NCBI RefSeq assembly: GCF_002901825.1
Contig: NZ_PPQD01000034.1
Location: 252,545 to 316,544, forward strand
Source: Mammaliicoccus sciuri
GTDB taxonomy: Bacteria > Bacillota > Bacilli > Staphylococcales > Staphylococcaceae
Reading direction: 5' to 3'
DNA length: 64,000 nt
The translations under genes were made by a program, and so were the position numbers. The notes beneath the pieces are model-generated. The model saw only the letters and a program-made list of their open reading frames with translations. It was not told the origin of the DNA and did not search any database. Positions 28,924 through 38,207 of this stretch are shown piece by piece (position 1 is the stretch's first letter; each line of letters begins with the position of its first letter).

Positions 28924-30024
28924 TTGACAGAGTTTGCTAAATGTATTGGTTGTGGTGCAACACTTCAATCTGAAAATCCGAATGAAGCTGGATACGTTCC
29001 ACAATCAAGCTTGAATAAAGAAGATGTCATTTGTAAAAGATGTTTTAGACTTAAAAATTATAATGAAGTCCAAGATGTTGATTTAACAAGTGAAGATTTT
29101 CTAAATATGTTGAAATCTCTTCACAATGAAGATGGTCTAATCGTCAATGTTGTGGATGTATTTGATCTAGAAGGATCAATGATACATCGCTTAAAAGATA
29201 TAGTAGGTAAGAAAAAAGTCGTACTTGTTGCGAATAAAATGGATATCTTACCTAAAGCCATTAATAAAAGAAGAGTCGAAATTTGGTTAAGAAATCGTGC
29301 GAAAGATTTTGGACTTAATCCTGACGAAGTTGTACTGATTTCTGCATATAAAAATCAAGGAATTGATGATTTACTATCAACTATCGAGAAAGTTAGAGAA
29401 GGTAAAGATGTTTATGTAGTAGGTACAACAAACGTTGGTAAATCTACATTAATCAATAGATTGATTGAAAAGAGTGTCGGTGAAAAAGAAGTTATTACAA
29501 CGAGTCATTTCCCTGGTACAACATTAGATATGATTGATATTCCATTAGATGATGATTCATATATGTTTGATACACCTGGTATTATTCAAAGTCATCAAAT
29601 GACGCACTACGTTACAGATAGAGAATTGAAAGTTGTAATGCCTAAAAAAGAAATTAAGCCTAAAGTTTATCAATTAAACGAAGAACAAAGCTTATTCTTA
29701 GGTGGCTTAGTTAGAGTAGATTATGTAAGTGGCGGTAGACGTTCTTTAACATGTTTTGTATCAAACGACTTAAACATTCATAGAACAAAGTTATCAAACG
29801 CTGAAGATTTATGGAAACGTCAAATTGGTGAACTTCTTAAACCACCATATGATCCAACGAACTTTAACTTCGATAACTTAAAAACAACTGAGATTACAAC
29901 TGAATCTGAAAGAAAAGATGTTATGATTTCAGGATTAGGATTTGTAACTGTAGATGCAGGGGCAGAAATACATGTTACTGCACCAAAAGAAGTCGAAGTT
30001 ACATTAAGAACATCTATTTTATAA
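28924..30024 (+). CDS. yqeH: Ribosome biogenesis GTPase YqeH
   Basis: Circularly permuted GTPase of 366 residues needed for 30S subunit assembly. An N-terminal zinc finger has CIGCG and CKRCF. The GTPase motifs come in permuted order: NKMD (G4) near 99, then GTTNVGKST (G1), then DTPGI (G3). A C-terminal RNA-binding region ends in VTAPKEVEVTLRTSIL. The start is TTG 28924 with GGGAGG at 28911-28916 inside yqeG, indicating coupling. Confidence 0.95.
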   Translation: MTEFAKCIGCGATLQSENPNEAGYVPQSSLNKEDVICKRCFRLKNYNEVQDVDLTSEDFLNMLKSLHNEDGLIVNVVDVFDLEGSMIHRLKDIVGKKKVVLVANKMDILPKAINKRRVEIWLRNRAKDFGLNPDEVVLISAYKNQGIDDLLSTIEKVREGKDVYVVGTTNVGKSTLINRLIEKSVGEKEVITTSHFPGTTLDMIDIPLDDDSYMFDTPGIIQSHQMTHYVTDRELKVVMPKKEIKPKVYQLNEEQSLFLGGLVRVDYVSGGRRSLTCFVSNDLNIHRTKLSNAEDLWKRQIGELLKPPYDPTNFNFDNLKTTEITTESERKDVMISGLGFVTVDAGAEIHVTAPKEVEVTLRTSIL

Positions 30025-30036
30025 GAGGTGAATTAA

Positions 30037-30855
30037 ATGAAGTTTGGAGTTATCGGACATCCTATTAGCCATTCACTTTCACCGATTATGCACGCAGCAA
30101 ATTTTGAAGCATTAGGCAGGGAAGATGAATATGGTGCTTTAGATATTCCACCAGAACAATTTAAACATGTTAAAGAAATCATAAATGAAAAAGCATTAGA
30201 CGGCTTTAATATTACAATACCGCATAAAGAATCCATCTTGCCTTATTTAGATGAAGTATCTTCAAATGCTAAGCATATTGGTGCTGTTAACACCGTTCTA
30301 ATACAAGATAATAAATGGATTGGTTATAATACGGATGGTATTGGTTTTGTTAAAGGTTTAATTGAACATTACGGTAGCATTCAAGATCGAAAAATTTTAG
30401 TTTTAGGTGCTGGTGGTGCGAGTAAAGGTATTGTTTCGGAAATGCAGAAGTTTACGAATCATAAAATAACAGTGGCAAATAGAACGATGTCTAGATTTGA
30501 TAATTGGCAAATTGATATAAATGCAATAAGTCTAACAGATGTTCAATTTGTTCTTCACACATTTGATATTATTATTAATACGACACCGGTAGGCATGAAT
30601 ACACAGCATAGTGAATTCATTATTCCTGTGGAGAAGATATGTAAAAATAGTTTAGTTTGTGATATCATCTATATTCCTGAAAAGACACCGCTACTGCAAG
30701 CATGTGAACAAGCAGGTATTGCAATTTATAACGGATTGGATATGTTCGTTTATCAAGGCGCAGAAAGTTTTAAAATATGGACTGGGCAAGAAGCTCATAT
30801 AGAATCAATGAGAAATAAAGTACAAGAGGAACTTAAAAGGAGATCATTATGTTAA
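30037..30855 (+). CDS. aroE: Shikimate dehydrogenase
   Basis: NADP-dependent enzyme of 272 residues that reduces 3-dehydroshikimate in the aromatic amino acid pathway. [19 protein letters not shown] carries the substrate serines, [11 protein letters not shown] the catalytic lysine, and NTDGIGF the catalytic Asp. The NADP Rossmann loop is [12 protein letters not shown] and the NRT of VANRTMSRF reads the phosphate. Ribosome binding site AGAGGTG. It overlaps yhbY by 7 nt. Confidence 0.95.
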   Translation: MKFGVIGHPISHSLSPIMHAANFEALGREDEYGALDIPPEQFKHVKEIINEKALDGFNITIPHKESILPYLDEVSSNAKHIGAVNTVLIQDNKWIGYNTDGIGFVKGLIEHYGSIQDRKILVLGAGGASKGIVSEMQKFTNHKITVANRTMSRFDNWQIDINAISLTDVQFVLHTFDIIINTTPVGMNTQHSEFIIPVEKICKNSLVCDIIYIPEKTPLLQACEQAGIAIYNGLDMFVYQGAESFKIWTGQEAHIESMRNKVQEELKRRSLC

Positions 30856-31139
30856 CAGGTAAACAAAAGAGATATTTAAGAAAAGAAGCGCATCATTTAG
30901 ATCCAATTTTCCAAATTGGTAAAGGCGGATTAAATGACAATATGATAGACCAAGTGCAAGACGTACTTGAAAAAAGAGAATTGATCAAAATTCATATCTT
31001 ACAAAATAATATGGACGATCATAAAGAAGTAGCTGAATCAATAGCTGAACAAGCAGGTGCTGAACTCGTACAACTTATCGGTAATATTATTGTCTTATAT
31101 AAAGAATCTAAAGAAAATAAAAGATTAGAACTACCATAA
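30849..31139 (+). CDS. yhbY: YhbY-family CRM-domain RNA-binding protein
   Basis: CRM-domain protein of 96 residues associated with 50S precursor particles. The family marks [21 protein letters not shown] (11-31) and the GxxG loop are present, and the C-terminal half has [12 protein letters not shown]. Ribosome binding site AAAAGGAG lies inside aroE, and the genes overlap by 7 nt. The exact RNA target in staphylococci is not known. Confidence 0.93.
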   Translation: MLTGKQKRYLRKEAHHLDPIFQIGKGGLNDNMIDQVQDVLEKRELIKIHILQNNMDDHKEVAESIAEQAGAELVQLIGNIIVLYKESKENKRLELP

Positions 31140-31143
31140 TATT

Positions 31144-31716
31144 ATGAAAAAGCTCATGATTTATGGAGGTCAATTTAACCCAATTCATATTGGACATATG
31201 TTAGTTGCAAGTGAAGCATATCAATTTGTTCAACCTGATAAATTTATTTTCTTACCAAGTTATCAATCACCACTTAAAGAACATAACGAATCTTATTTAA
31301 TAGAATCAGAACGTGTGAAAATGTTAGAATTAGCTATTGAAGATTTGCAATTCGGTGAAGTTGATGAGAGAGAACTTAATAGAAAAGGTACGAGCTACAC
31401 ATTTGATACGATTAAAGAATTTAAACAAGAATTTCCTGATTATCAAATATATTTTGTAATCGGTTCAGATCAATACGAGAATTTGCATAAATGGAGAAAC
31501 ATTGCAGAATTAAAAGAATTGTTAACATTTGTCGTTGTTAATAGAGAAGTTGATAAACAAGATGTAAAAGAAGGAATGTTAGCATTGCACATTCCAAGAA
31601 TTGATGTAAGCTCAACAGACATTCGCAATAGATGTAAAAATCGTCAATCTATAAAGATGCTCGTTACGCCACGAATTGAAAGATATATCAAAAGGGGACG
31701 ATTGTATGAAAATTAA
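31144..31716 (+). CDS. nadD: Nicotinate-nucleotide adenylyltransferase
   Basis: Nucleotidyltransferase of 190 residues that makes deamido-NAD from nicotinate mononucleotide and ATP. The HIGH-type site is GGQFNPIHIGHM at 9-20, and the second motif ISSTDIR appears here as SSTDIRNR near the C-terminus. FVIGSDQYENLHKW binds substrate. It overlaps the yqeK start by 11 nt and follows yhbY by 4 nt, without an obvious strong ribosome binding site, suggesting coupling. Confidence 0.95.
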   Translation: MKKLMIYGGQFNPIHIGHMLVASEAYQFVQPDKFIFLPSYQSPLKEHNESYLIESERVKMLELAIEDLQFGEVDERELNRKGTSYTFDTIKEFKQEFPDYQIYFVIGSDQYENLHKWRNIAELKELLTFVVVNREVDKQDVKEGMLALHIPRIDVSSTDIRNRCKNRQSIKMLVTPRIERYIKRGRLYEN

Positions 31717-32278
31717 AAAAGCAGTCAAATTGGTTGAAGAAACGTTACCATCAAAAAGATATAATCACTCTATGAGAGTAGCCGAAACTGGTAAGAAAAT
31801 GGCAGAAATCTTTGATGGTGATATTAAAAAAGTTGAATTAGCAGGAATCCTGCATGATTTATGTAAATATGAAGAACTTTCAGCGTTATATCAAAGTGTA
31901 ACGCAATATGAACTAGGGCAAGATTTATTAAGTTATGGCTCAGAAATATTACACGGACCAGTTGCTGCTGCAAGACTTAAAGATCAATATGATATAAATG
32001 ATGAAGAAATTTATTACGCTATATATAGTCATACGACTGGTAGAGCACAAATGAATAAGACTGAAAAAATAATTTTTATAGCTGATTATATTGAACCTAA
32101 AAGAACAACTCCAGGTGTAGATGAAATTAGAGATATTGTCTTTAAAGAACGCAACTTGGATAAAGCAGTTTACGAAATATCAAAACGTACAGTGTTACAC
32201 TTAATTAATAAGGATAAAACAGTACATTTAAAAACTATAGAATGCTTAAATTATTATAATATGCATTCAGAACAATAA
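31706..32278 (+). CDS. yqeK: HD-domain diadenosine tetraphosphate hydrolase YqeK
   Basis: HD-domain phosphohydrolase of 190 residues. YqeK proteins split Ap4A symmetrically into two ADP with an iron centre. Metal ligands: H in YNHSMRVAET, the HD pair in GILHDLCKY, and H in YSHTTGR, all present. ATG 31706 has AAAGGGG (31691-31697) 8 nt upstream; the longer in-frame start at 31676 has none. It overlaps nadD by 11 nt. Ap4A cleavage here follows from the family, not from direct evidence. Confidence 0.93.
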   Translation: MKIKKAVKLVEETLPSKRYNHSMRVAETGKKMAEIFDGDIKKVELAGILHDLCKYEELSALYQSVTQYELGQDLLSYGSEILHGPVAAARLKDQYDINDEEIYYAIYSHTTGRAQMNKTEKIIFIADYIEPKRTTPGVDEIRDIVFKERNLDKAVYEISKRTVLHLINKDKTVHLKTIECLNYYNMHSEQ

Positions 32279-32290
32279 AGGAATGGTTAA

Positions 32291-32644
32291 ATGAATTCAA
32301 ATGATTTAATGAAACAAACGTTACTAGCATGTGATGATAAACGTGCTGAAGATATTATTGCAATTGATATGAAAGGTATTAGCGATATAGCTGATTATTT
32401 TGTTGTATGTCATGGTAATAGTGACAAACAAGTTCAAGCTATAGCAAGAAATGTTAAAGATGAAGCTGAAATAAATGAAGTATTAGTGAAAAGACTAGAA
32501 GGCTTTAATGAAGCTAGATGGGTATTAATTGATTTAGGTGACGTTGTTGTACACGTATTCCATAGAGAAGAACGTGATTACTACGACTTAGAAAGATTAT
32601 ATAAAGACGCACCAATTATTACACTAAATGAGGTAGCACAATAA
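32291..32644 (+). CDS. rsfS: Ribosomal silencing factor RsfS
   Basis: Protein of 117 residues that binds uL14 and blocks joining of 30S and 50S subunits under nutrient limitation. Family marks: ISDIADYFVVCHGNSDKQVQAIA (36-58), EGFNEARWVLIDLGDVVVHVFH and the end REERDYYDLERLYKDAP. Its stop overlaps the next ATG (TAATG). Standard place between yqeK and yqeM. Confidence 0.95.
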   Translation: MNSNDLMKQTLLACDDKRAEDIIAIDMKGISDIADYFVVCHGNSDKQVQAIARNVKDEAEINEVLVKRLEGFNEARWVLIDLGDVVVHVFHREERDYYDLERLYKDAPIITLNEVAQ

Positions 32645-33360
32645 TGGCATACAATCGTATGAGTCATTATTATGACCTTCTAACTGAAGATCAACCATAT
32701 GATAAATGGAAACAGATTGTTGGTCATTATGTTACAGGTAATGATAACGATATTTTGGATATTGGTTGTGGTACAGGACGCTTAACAGAGCAATTACTAG
32801 AATATGGTCGCGTAAGTGGTCTTGATTTAAGTGAAGAGATGTTAGAAGTAGCTGAAAGTCGTAATCCTAATATTAATTGGTATTGCCAAGATATGAGAGA
32901 TTTGGACTTACCTCAAAGTTACAATGTAATTACCATCTTTTGTGACAGCTTGAACTATATAACAGACCCTGAAGAAGTTCTTCAAGTATTTAACTATGTT
33001 AATCAATTTTTAAATGATGGTGGATTACTTATATTTGATGTGCACTCACTATATAAGATGAATCACCAATTTAATAACCGTAACTATATTGATGAAACAG
33101 AACAATTAACTTTAGCGTGGCAAGCAATTGCTGGTGAAGAACCTAACAGTGTATATCATCAAATGTCATTTTTCATCGAAAGAGAAGATGGACTTTATGA
33201 ACGATTCGATGAAGAACATTATCAAGTCACATATGAAATCGACCTTTATAAACAACTTTTAGATTTTGCTGGATTTAAAGTTGAAAGTGTATTTACTGAT
33301 TTCAATATTGATCAATTTAATGAAAATGGCGATAGACATTTTATAGTTGCACGAAAGTAA
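32644..33360 (+). CDS. yqeM: Class I SAM-dependent methyltransferase (YqeM-like)
   Basis: Predicted cytoplasmic methyltransferase of 238 residues. Motif I LDIGCGTGRLTEQL is at about 39-52, motif II includes GLDLSEEMLEVA, and the post-motif segment is NDGGLLIFDVHS. The substrate is unknown. Some relatives are annotated as tRNA or DNA methyltransferases without support here. It overlaps rsfS by one base and is the last gene before the comEA hairpin at 33366. Confidence 0.88.
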   Translation: MAYNRMSHYYDLLTEDQPYDKWKQIVGHYVTGNDNDILDIGCGTGRLTEQLLEYGRVSGLDLSEEMLEVAESRNPNINWYCQDMRDLDLPQSYNVITIFCDSLNYITDPEEVLQVFNYVNQFLNDGGLLIFDVHSLYKMNHQFNNRNYIDETEQLTLAWQAIAGEEPNSVYHQMSFFIEREDGLYERFDEEHYQVTYEIDLYKQLLDFAGFKVESVFTDFNIDQFNENGDRHFIVARK

Positions 33361-33365
33361 TTTAG

Positions 33366-33404
33366 AACACTTCCTACGTTTAATTATGTAGGAGGTGTTT
33401 TTTT
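33366..33404 (+). terminator. Terminator hairpin overlapping the comEA ribosome binding site
   Basis: AACACTTCCTAC (33366-33377) pairs with GTAGGAGGTGTT (33388-33399), 12 bp with one G.U pair, loop of 10 nt, then T7 ending at 33404. The 3' arm contains GGAGG (33391-33395), the only ribosome binding site for comEA, and the comEA start TTG 33403 lies at the end of the T-run. Confidence 0.85.
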
Positions 33405-34050
33405 GAAATATATTCATAAAAGTAAGGATTGGTTAATAGAAAATTACCAACTTGCTATCATCATGATTGTTGTATTATTTTTCATTTGTAATAGCCTTTT
33501 CACTGGTAATGATGATCATGAAGCTATCATTCATCAACAAGATACATCAAATGAAGTTAAACTAAGGTCTTCAGAAGAGAAGGATGTTGATAAGATAGAT
33601 GAATCTAAATCTACTAAAGATGTTAATAGAAACGTAGTAGTAGATGTGAAAGGAGCTGTTAATTTTCCAAATACATATACAATGTCTTCAAAGGAACGCG
33701 TGCATGATGTATTAAAGAAAGCTCAAACAAAGCATAATGCAGATTTGTCTAAAATCAATTTATCAGAAAGACTTAAAGATCAAATGTATATATATGTTCC
33801 AATAAACGGCGAACATGTGCCTAGTGTTAATACAAACCAATCTACAAATGATAAAGTAGAAGTCAATATTAATACAGGAGATAAATCGGAAATTGAAAAG
33901 TTACCCGGTATCGGTCCGAGTAAAGCAGATGCCATTCTTCAATATAGAGAAACCAATGGAGAATTTAAAACTGTGGATGATTTAAAAAAGGTAAAAGGAT
34001 TCGGAGATAAAACAGTTGAAAGTTTAAAAGATTTTATCGTTTTAAATTGA
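33403..34050 (+). CDS. comEA: Competence DNA receptor ComEA
   Basis: Membrane-anchored DNA-binding protein of 215 residues that pulls in transforming DNA. Short cytoplasmic N-terminus, transmembrane helix at about 14-32, a charged spacer, an SLBB domain (VVVDVKGAVNFPNTYTM), and a C-terminal double helix-hairpin-helix with EIEKLPGIGPSKADAILQYR and KKVKGFGDKTVESLKDF. The start TTG 33403 has GGAGG 7 nt upstream, buried in a terminator-like hairpin. Together with comEB and comEC it makes a complete comE operon. Confidence 0.93.
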   Translation: MKYIHKSKDWLIENYQLAIIMIVVLFFICNSLFTGNDDHEAIIHQQDTSNEVKLRSSEEKDVDKIDESKSTKDVNRNVVVDVKGAVNFPNTYTMSSKERVHDVLKKAQTKHNADLSKINLSERLKDQMYIYVPINGEHVPSVNTNQSTNDKVEVNINTGDKSEIEKLPGIGPSKADAILQYRETNGEFKTVDDLKKVKGFGDKTVESLKDFIVLN

Positions 34051-34110
34051 ATTGCATTTATACTTGTTAAATTTTACAATAAGAATATATGAAAGGTAGG
34101 TCGATGTGTA

Positions 34111-34566
34111 ATGGATAGAATTGAATGGAAAGAATACTTTATGGCTCAAAGTCATCTATTATCATTAAGGTCAACATGTGAAAGATTATCTGTCGGTGCA
34201 ACAATCGTTAAAGATAATAGAGTGATTGCTGGTGGATATAATGGGTCTGTTTCAGGAGAAGAACATTGTATAGATAATGGATGTCTTGTAGTGGACGGTC
34301 ATTGTATTAGAACCATTCATGCTGAAATGAATGCGATCATACAATGTGCTAAGTTAGGAGTTTCTTCTGAAGGTGCAACTATTTATGTTACACATTTCCC
34401 TTGTCTAAACTGTACGAAATCAATTATACAAGCTGGTATTAAACAAATTTATTATGCAGACGATTATCATAATCATACATATGCAATACAACTGTTAGAA
34501 CAGTCTGGTGTACACTACGAAAAAATTAATTTCCATCCAGAAGACATTATTAAATATTTGAAGTAA
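34111..34566 (+). CDS. comEB: ComE operon protein 2, dCMP deaminase family
   Basis: Zinc-dependent deaminase of 151 residues, probably converting dCMP to dUMP. The zinc/proton shuttle motif is HAEMNAIIQ near 70-78 and the second zinc motif FPCLNCTKSI is near 98-107. The N-terminal RSTCERLSVGATIVKDNRVIAGGYNG is typical of dCMP deaminases. Its role in DNA uptake, if any, is unclear even in Bacillus. AAAGGTAGG lies near 34092. Confidence 0.93.
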   Translation: MDRIEWKEYFMAQSHLLSLRSTCERLSVGATIVKDNRVIAGGYNGSVSGEEHCIDNGCLVVDGHCIRTIHAEMNAIIQCAKLGVSSEGATIYVTHFPCLNCTKSIIQAGIKQIYYADDYHNHTYAIQLLEQSGVHYEKINFHPEDIIKYLK

Positions 34567-34581
34567 GGACTAATATTTAAG

Positions 34582-36894
34582 ATGTGGTTTTATTTTGCAC
34601 TTTATTTATTGTCCGGTTTAATTTTCTTTGTACATCCTTATGTAAGTATATTCATGCTCATTATCTTAGTTATAAGTTGCTATATTAAATGGCAATCATT
34701 AAAAATTTTGGTGATGAGCTTTATATTTTTTATTATAGGTTGCTTAATTTATCCGAATGATCCATTGCAATATTACGAATCATTTAATGTTTCAAAAAAT
34801 CATAAAAATTATACTGAAATGATTCAGTTTGGAGATAAGTTAACGCTTGATGGAGACAGCTTTCAAGCTGAAGGGCAAATCCATAATCATACATATAAAG
34901 CTTTTTATACGATTAAAAGTGAAAAAGAAAAGCTTAAATTTTTGAAGGAAATGCCTTATTTGAAAAATTGCCGTATTACTTACTCTGTTAATTCAACTTT
35001 GCCTAATACTAACGCATTAAAATTTCAATACTTTGAGTTTTTGCAAAATCATGATATTAAAGGTGTTATTAAGATAGAAAACTTATTTTTAAATACTTGT
35101 TCGAATCGACCATTAAATATGATTGAACGTATTCAACTATATCGAACGAATTTAATTCATGAGATGAAACAACTTGATATAGATGGTGTTGATGATATTA
35201 TTGCGCTCACGTTAGGTGATACAAGTTATTTAAGTGAAGAAAGAATAGATCAACTTAAAAAATTAGGTATATATCATTTATATGCTGTAAGTGGATCACA
35301 TGTCGCATTGTTAAATATATTTTTATTTAAATTATTACTTAGAATGAACATCAAATATCATCATGCCGAGAATATGATATTTATAATGTTACCAATATAT
35401 GCTGTTTTAACTGGTTTAAGTCCGAGTGTTCTTAGAGCAGTAGGGGTAGTAATGGTTTATATGATTTTGAATAAAGTCATAAAAATAGACGCTTTACAAA
35501 TACTATCTATCACTTTCATTGTTTATACAATTTATAATCCTCACATTATTTTCGATATTGGTTTCCAATTATCTTATATCGTCTCTACGTTTATCATTTT
35601 ATGTGTACCACTTATAAAGTCTTTCAATACAATCCACAAAATCATTACGATTAATGTCGTATCTCAATTATCTTCCTTTGTCATATTACTGATTCACTTT
35701 AATGCTTTTCAATGGCTAGGTTTTATCACAAACTTTCTTTTTATTCCACTTTTTGAATTAATTATTTTTCCACTTGTGATGTTATTCATGTTGATGTTTG
35801 CCACTTTTGCTAATGTTCCTAATTTATTTACAATGTTAATAGAAATTTGTATGAATCAAACTTTTAAATTAATAGATGTTATGAGTCGTATTCCCATAAA
35901 TGAGTTAATCGTAAGAAATCTATCGGAATGGATATATTTTATCATTCTCGTTATTGTAGTCTTAGTGTTAATGTTATTTATTAAAAGGAAATATATAAAA
36001 TCTTTACTACTTTTCACAATGTTAGTCATTGCAATCACATATCATTTTAACCACAACGAGGTTGTTTTAAAATTTCTTGATATTGGTCAAGGAGATGCTA
36101 TGATTGCTTATCATCATGATGTAAATCAAATTGTGATGATTGATACTGGTGGTAAAGATAAATTGAAGAAGAAACCGTGGCAAACTAGAAGTAAAATATC
36201 GAATTATACAGATTCAATTATCGAGCCGGAACTTAAAGAAAATGGTTATCAAAAAATTGATTATTTAATCATCACGCATCCACATGCAGATCATATGGGA
36301 GAATTAGCTACTTTAAGTAAAAAAGTATCGATTAAATATTTAATTATCAACAAGAAGACTTGGGACAATCGTGAATTAAAACATTTGCTAGAAGAGCTTA
36401 AACAAACGAACACACAAATTATAGATAGTTCAAATTTGAATGAATTAAAGATTGGAGAATCGACATATAAGTTTTTTAACCAAAATAGTCTGAATTATGA
36501 AGATAAGAATGATACATCAATCGTTACTGAGATCACAACGTTTGGCAGAACAATATTAACAACAGGTGATGCAACAGAAAAAGTAGAGCATAGTATTTTG
36601 AGTCAACTTAAAGGGAATTATAATATTTTAAAAGTAGCACACCATGGTAGTTTAACAAGTACAAGTGATAGCTTTTTATTAAAAGCAAAGCCTCATATTT
36701 GTGTCATAAGTTCTGGTCGACATAATAGGCACGGGCTACCAAAAGAAGCCATTGTAAATAAACTTAAACAAAGCGATTGTAAAGTGTTCAATACACAAGA
36801 TTACGGAATGGTACAATTTGAAATCAATAAAGATAATATGATTATGACAAATGGACTACAAGAACATAATAAAAAAGCTTACAATCGACAGTAG
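34582..36894 (+). CDS. comEC: DNA internalisation channel ComEC/Rec2
   Basis: Polytopic membrane protein of 770 residues. N-terminal helices and an OB-like external loop are followed by the competence channel domain, with LYAVSGSHVALLN (about 231-243) and VYTIYNPHIIFDIGFQLSYI. The C-terminal metallo-beta-lactamase-like domain starts at FLDIGQGDAMIAY and holds THPHADHMGEL (HxHxDH) and KVAHHGS. The frame is intact, so DNA uptake could be functional. It follows comEB by 15 nt; a terminator spans its stop codon. Confidence 0.94.
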   Translation: MWFYFALYLLSGLIFFVHPYVSIFMLIILVISCYIKWQSLKILVMSFIFFIIGCLIYPNDPLQYYESFNVSKNHKNYTEMIQFGDKLTLDGDSFQAEGQIHNHTYKAFYTIKSEKEKLKFLKEMPYLKNCRITYSVNSTLPNTNALKFQYFEFLQNHDIKGVIKIENLFLNTCSNRPLNMIERIQLYRTNLIHEMKQLDIDGVDDIIALTLGDTSYLSEERIDQLKKLGIYHLYAVSGSHVALLNIFLFKLLLRMNIKYHHAENMIFIMLPIYAVLTGLSPSVLRAVGVVMVYMILNKVIKIDALQILSITFIVYTIYNPHIIFDIGFQLSYIVSTFIILCVPLIKSFNTIHKIITINVVSQLSSFVILLIHFNAFQWLGFITNFLFIPLFELIIFPLVMLFMLMFATFANVPNLFTMLIEICMNQTFKLIDVMSRIPINELIVRNLSEWIYFIILVIVVLVLMLFIKRKYIKSLLLFTMLVIAITYHFNHNEVVLKFLDIGQGDAMIAYHHDVNQIVMIDTGGKDKLKKKPWQTRSKISNYTDSIIEPELKENGYQKIDYLIITHPHADHMGELATLSKKVSIKYLIINKKTWDNRELKHLLEELKQTNTQIIDSSNLNELKIGESTYKFFNQNSLNYEDKNDTSIVTEITTFGRTILTTGDATEKVEHSILSQLKGNYNILKVAHHGSLTSTSDSFLLKAKPHICVISSGRHNRHGLPKEAIVNKLKQSDCKVFNTQDYGMVQFEINKDNMIMTNGLQEHNKKAYNRQ

Positions 36895-36915
36895 TCGTTT
36901 GTAAGCTTTATATAA
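36874..36915. terminator. Bidirectional terminator comEC / yqzM
   Basis: AAAGCTTACAA-T-CGAC (36874-36889), loop AGTA, GTCG-T-TTGTAAGCTTT (36894-36909), a 15-bp stem with one T.T mismatch, flanked by A6 and TATAT. It overlaps the comEC stop codon. Confidence 0.8.
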
Positions 36916-36929
36916 ATGGATTTGATATA

Positions 36930-37067
36930 TTAGTTTGGTAGTAGACTGAATACTTGTGCAATAATATAAATTGCTGCTAAGAATACGAAACCAATTATAA
37001 ATCCAAATCCAGAGTCTTTAACATCATTGTTACGCCCTTGAGTATTTTCACCTTCAAATCTGTTCAT
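36930..37067 (-). CDS. yqzM: YqzM family small membrane protein, 45 residues
   Basis: Short minus-strand gene, MNRFEGENTQGRNNDVKDSG followed by a transmembrane helix FGFIIGFVFLAAIYIIAQVF and SLLPN. AGGAGGG lies 6 nt before the ATG. B. subtilis YqzM has the same size, the same NxxxDxxDSGxGF region and the same place between comEC and holA on the opposite strand, so the identification is good. The function is unknown. Confidence 0.85.
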   Translation of the reverse strand: MNRFEGENTQGRNNDVKDSGFGFIIGFVFLAAIYIIAQVFSLLPN

Positions 37068-37158
37068 ATGACTCCCTCCTATACTTACTTTCATTATATG
37101 ATATTAAACTTAAAAATGCTATACTTAATTAGAACTTTATAAGAGAGGGAGACTTATT

Positions 37159-38133
37159 TTGGAAGACAATATTGTATTGAATTATGGTGCAGTAAATGCA
37201 CTTATTGAGAAAAAATCTGACGAAATTATAAATCAATATTTAGATGGAGAAAGAGACGATTTTAACTATGTTAAATTTGATTTATATGAAACACCTATTT
37301 CAAGTGCGATAGAAGAATCATTAACTTTACCATTCCTCTCAGACAAAAAAGTCGTACATATTAAGAATGCTTACCTTTTTACAGGAGAAAAAGTTAGTAC
37401 TCAAATCAATCAAAATACCGATCAATTAATTCAATTTATTGAACAGTATGATGGTGAAACGTTAGTCGTATTTGATGTGTTTAATGAGAAATTAGATGAA
37501 AGAAAGAAACTCGTTAAAACAGTTAAGAAGAATGCAAGACTTAATAAAATTGACCAAATGACCGAACAAGAAATTAAACAGTGGATTAAATCTTATTTGC
37601 ATGAACAATATAAAGATATTAAAGAGGATGCTTTAATAGCATTTTTAGAACTAACAGGTATACAATTTAACATTATTAAAGCAGAATTAGATAAATTGGT
37701 GTTATTTATTGGCGATGAAGCGGTTATTAATAAACAAGACGTTAAAGAAATTGTAAGTCGTTCTCTAGAACAGAATGTATTTTTGTTAACGGAATATATT
37801 CAAAAAGGTCAAAAAGAAAAATCTATTAATTTACTGAAAGACTTAATCAATATGAAAGAAGAGCCGATTAAGCTTTTAGCGTTAATCACAAGTAATTATC
37901 GCTTGTATTATCAATGTAAAATTCTTGCTGGTAAACATTATAGCGAACAACAAATTGCTAAAACGATTGGTGTACACCCATATAGGGTTAAACTGGCACT
38001 TCGTATTACGAGAAAGCTATCACTTGATCGATTATTAGCAACTATCGATATTTGTGCTGATACAGATTACCAATTGAAATCTTCATATATGGATAAAGTG
38101 CTCATACTAGAACTTTTCATTTTAAAAATATAA
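37159..38133 (+). CDS. holA: DNA polymerase III subunit delta
   Basis: Clamp-loader subunit of 324 residues that opens the sliding clamp. AAA+-like N-terminal domains without a functional Walker A site, then the collar domain; typical stretches are NYGAVNALIEKKSDEII, TLPFLSDKKVVHIKNAY and PIKLLALITSNYRLYYQCK. The start is TTG 37159 after AAGAGAGGGAG. Standard location between comEC/yqzM and rpsT. Confidence 0.94.
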   Translation: MEDNIVLNYGAVNALIEKKSDEIINQYLDGERDDFNYVKFDLYETPISSAIEESLTLPFLSDKKVVHIKNAYLFTGEKVSTQINQNTDQLIQFIEQYDGETLVVFDVFNEKLDERKKLVKTVKKNARLNKIDQMTEQEIKQWIKSYLHEQYKDIKEDALIAFLELTGIQFNIIKAELDKLVLFIGDEAVINKQDVKEIVSRSLEQNVFLLTEYIQKGQKEKSINLLKDLINMKEEPIKLLALITSNYRLYYQCKILAGKHYSEQQIAKTIGVHPYRVKLALRITRKLSLDRLLATIDICADTDYQLKSSYMDKVLILELFILKI

Positions 38134-38160
38134 GATGTAATGGCCAGTCTTTCACTCCAT

Positions 38161-38200
38161 AAAAAAAGGGCGTGACACAGAATGTTCTGTGTCACGCTCT
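38161..38200 (-). terminator. Terminator of rpsT
   Basis: On the minus strand GCGTGACACAGAA-CA-TTCTGTGTCACGC is followed by CCTTTTTTT. The 13-bp stem occupies 38170-38197. It also faces holA but lacks a T-run on the plus strand. Confidence 0.88.
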
Positions 38201-38207
38201 CACATAA

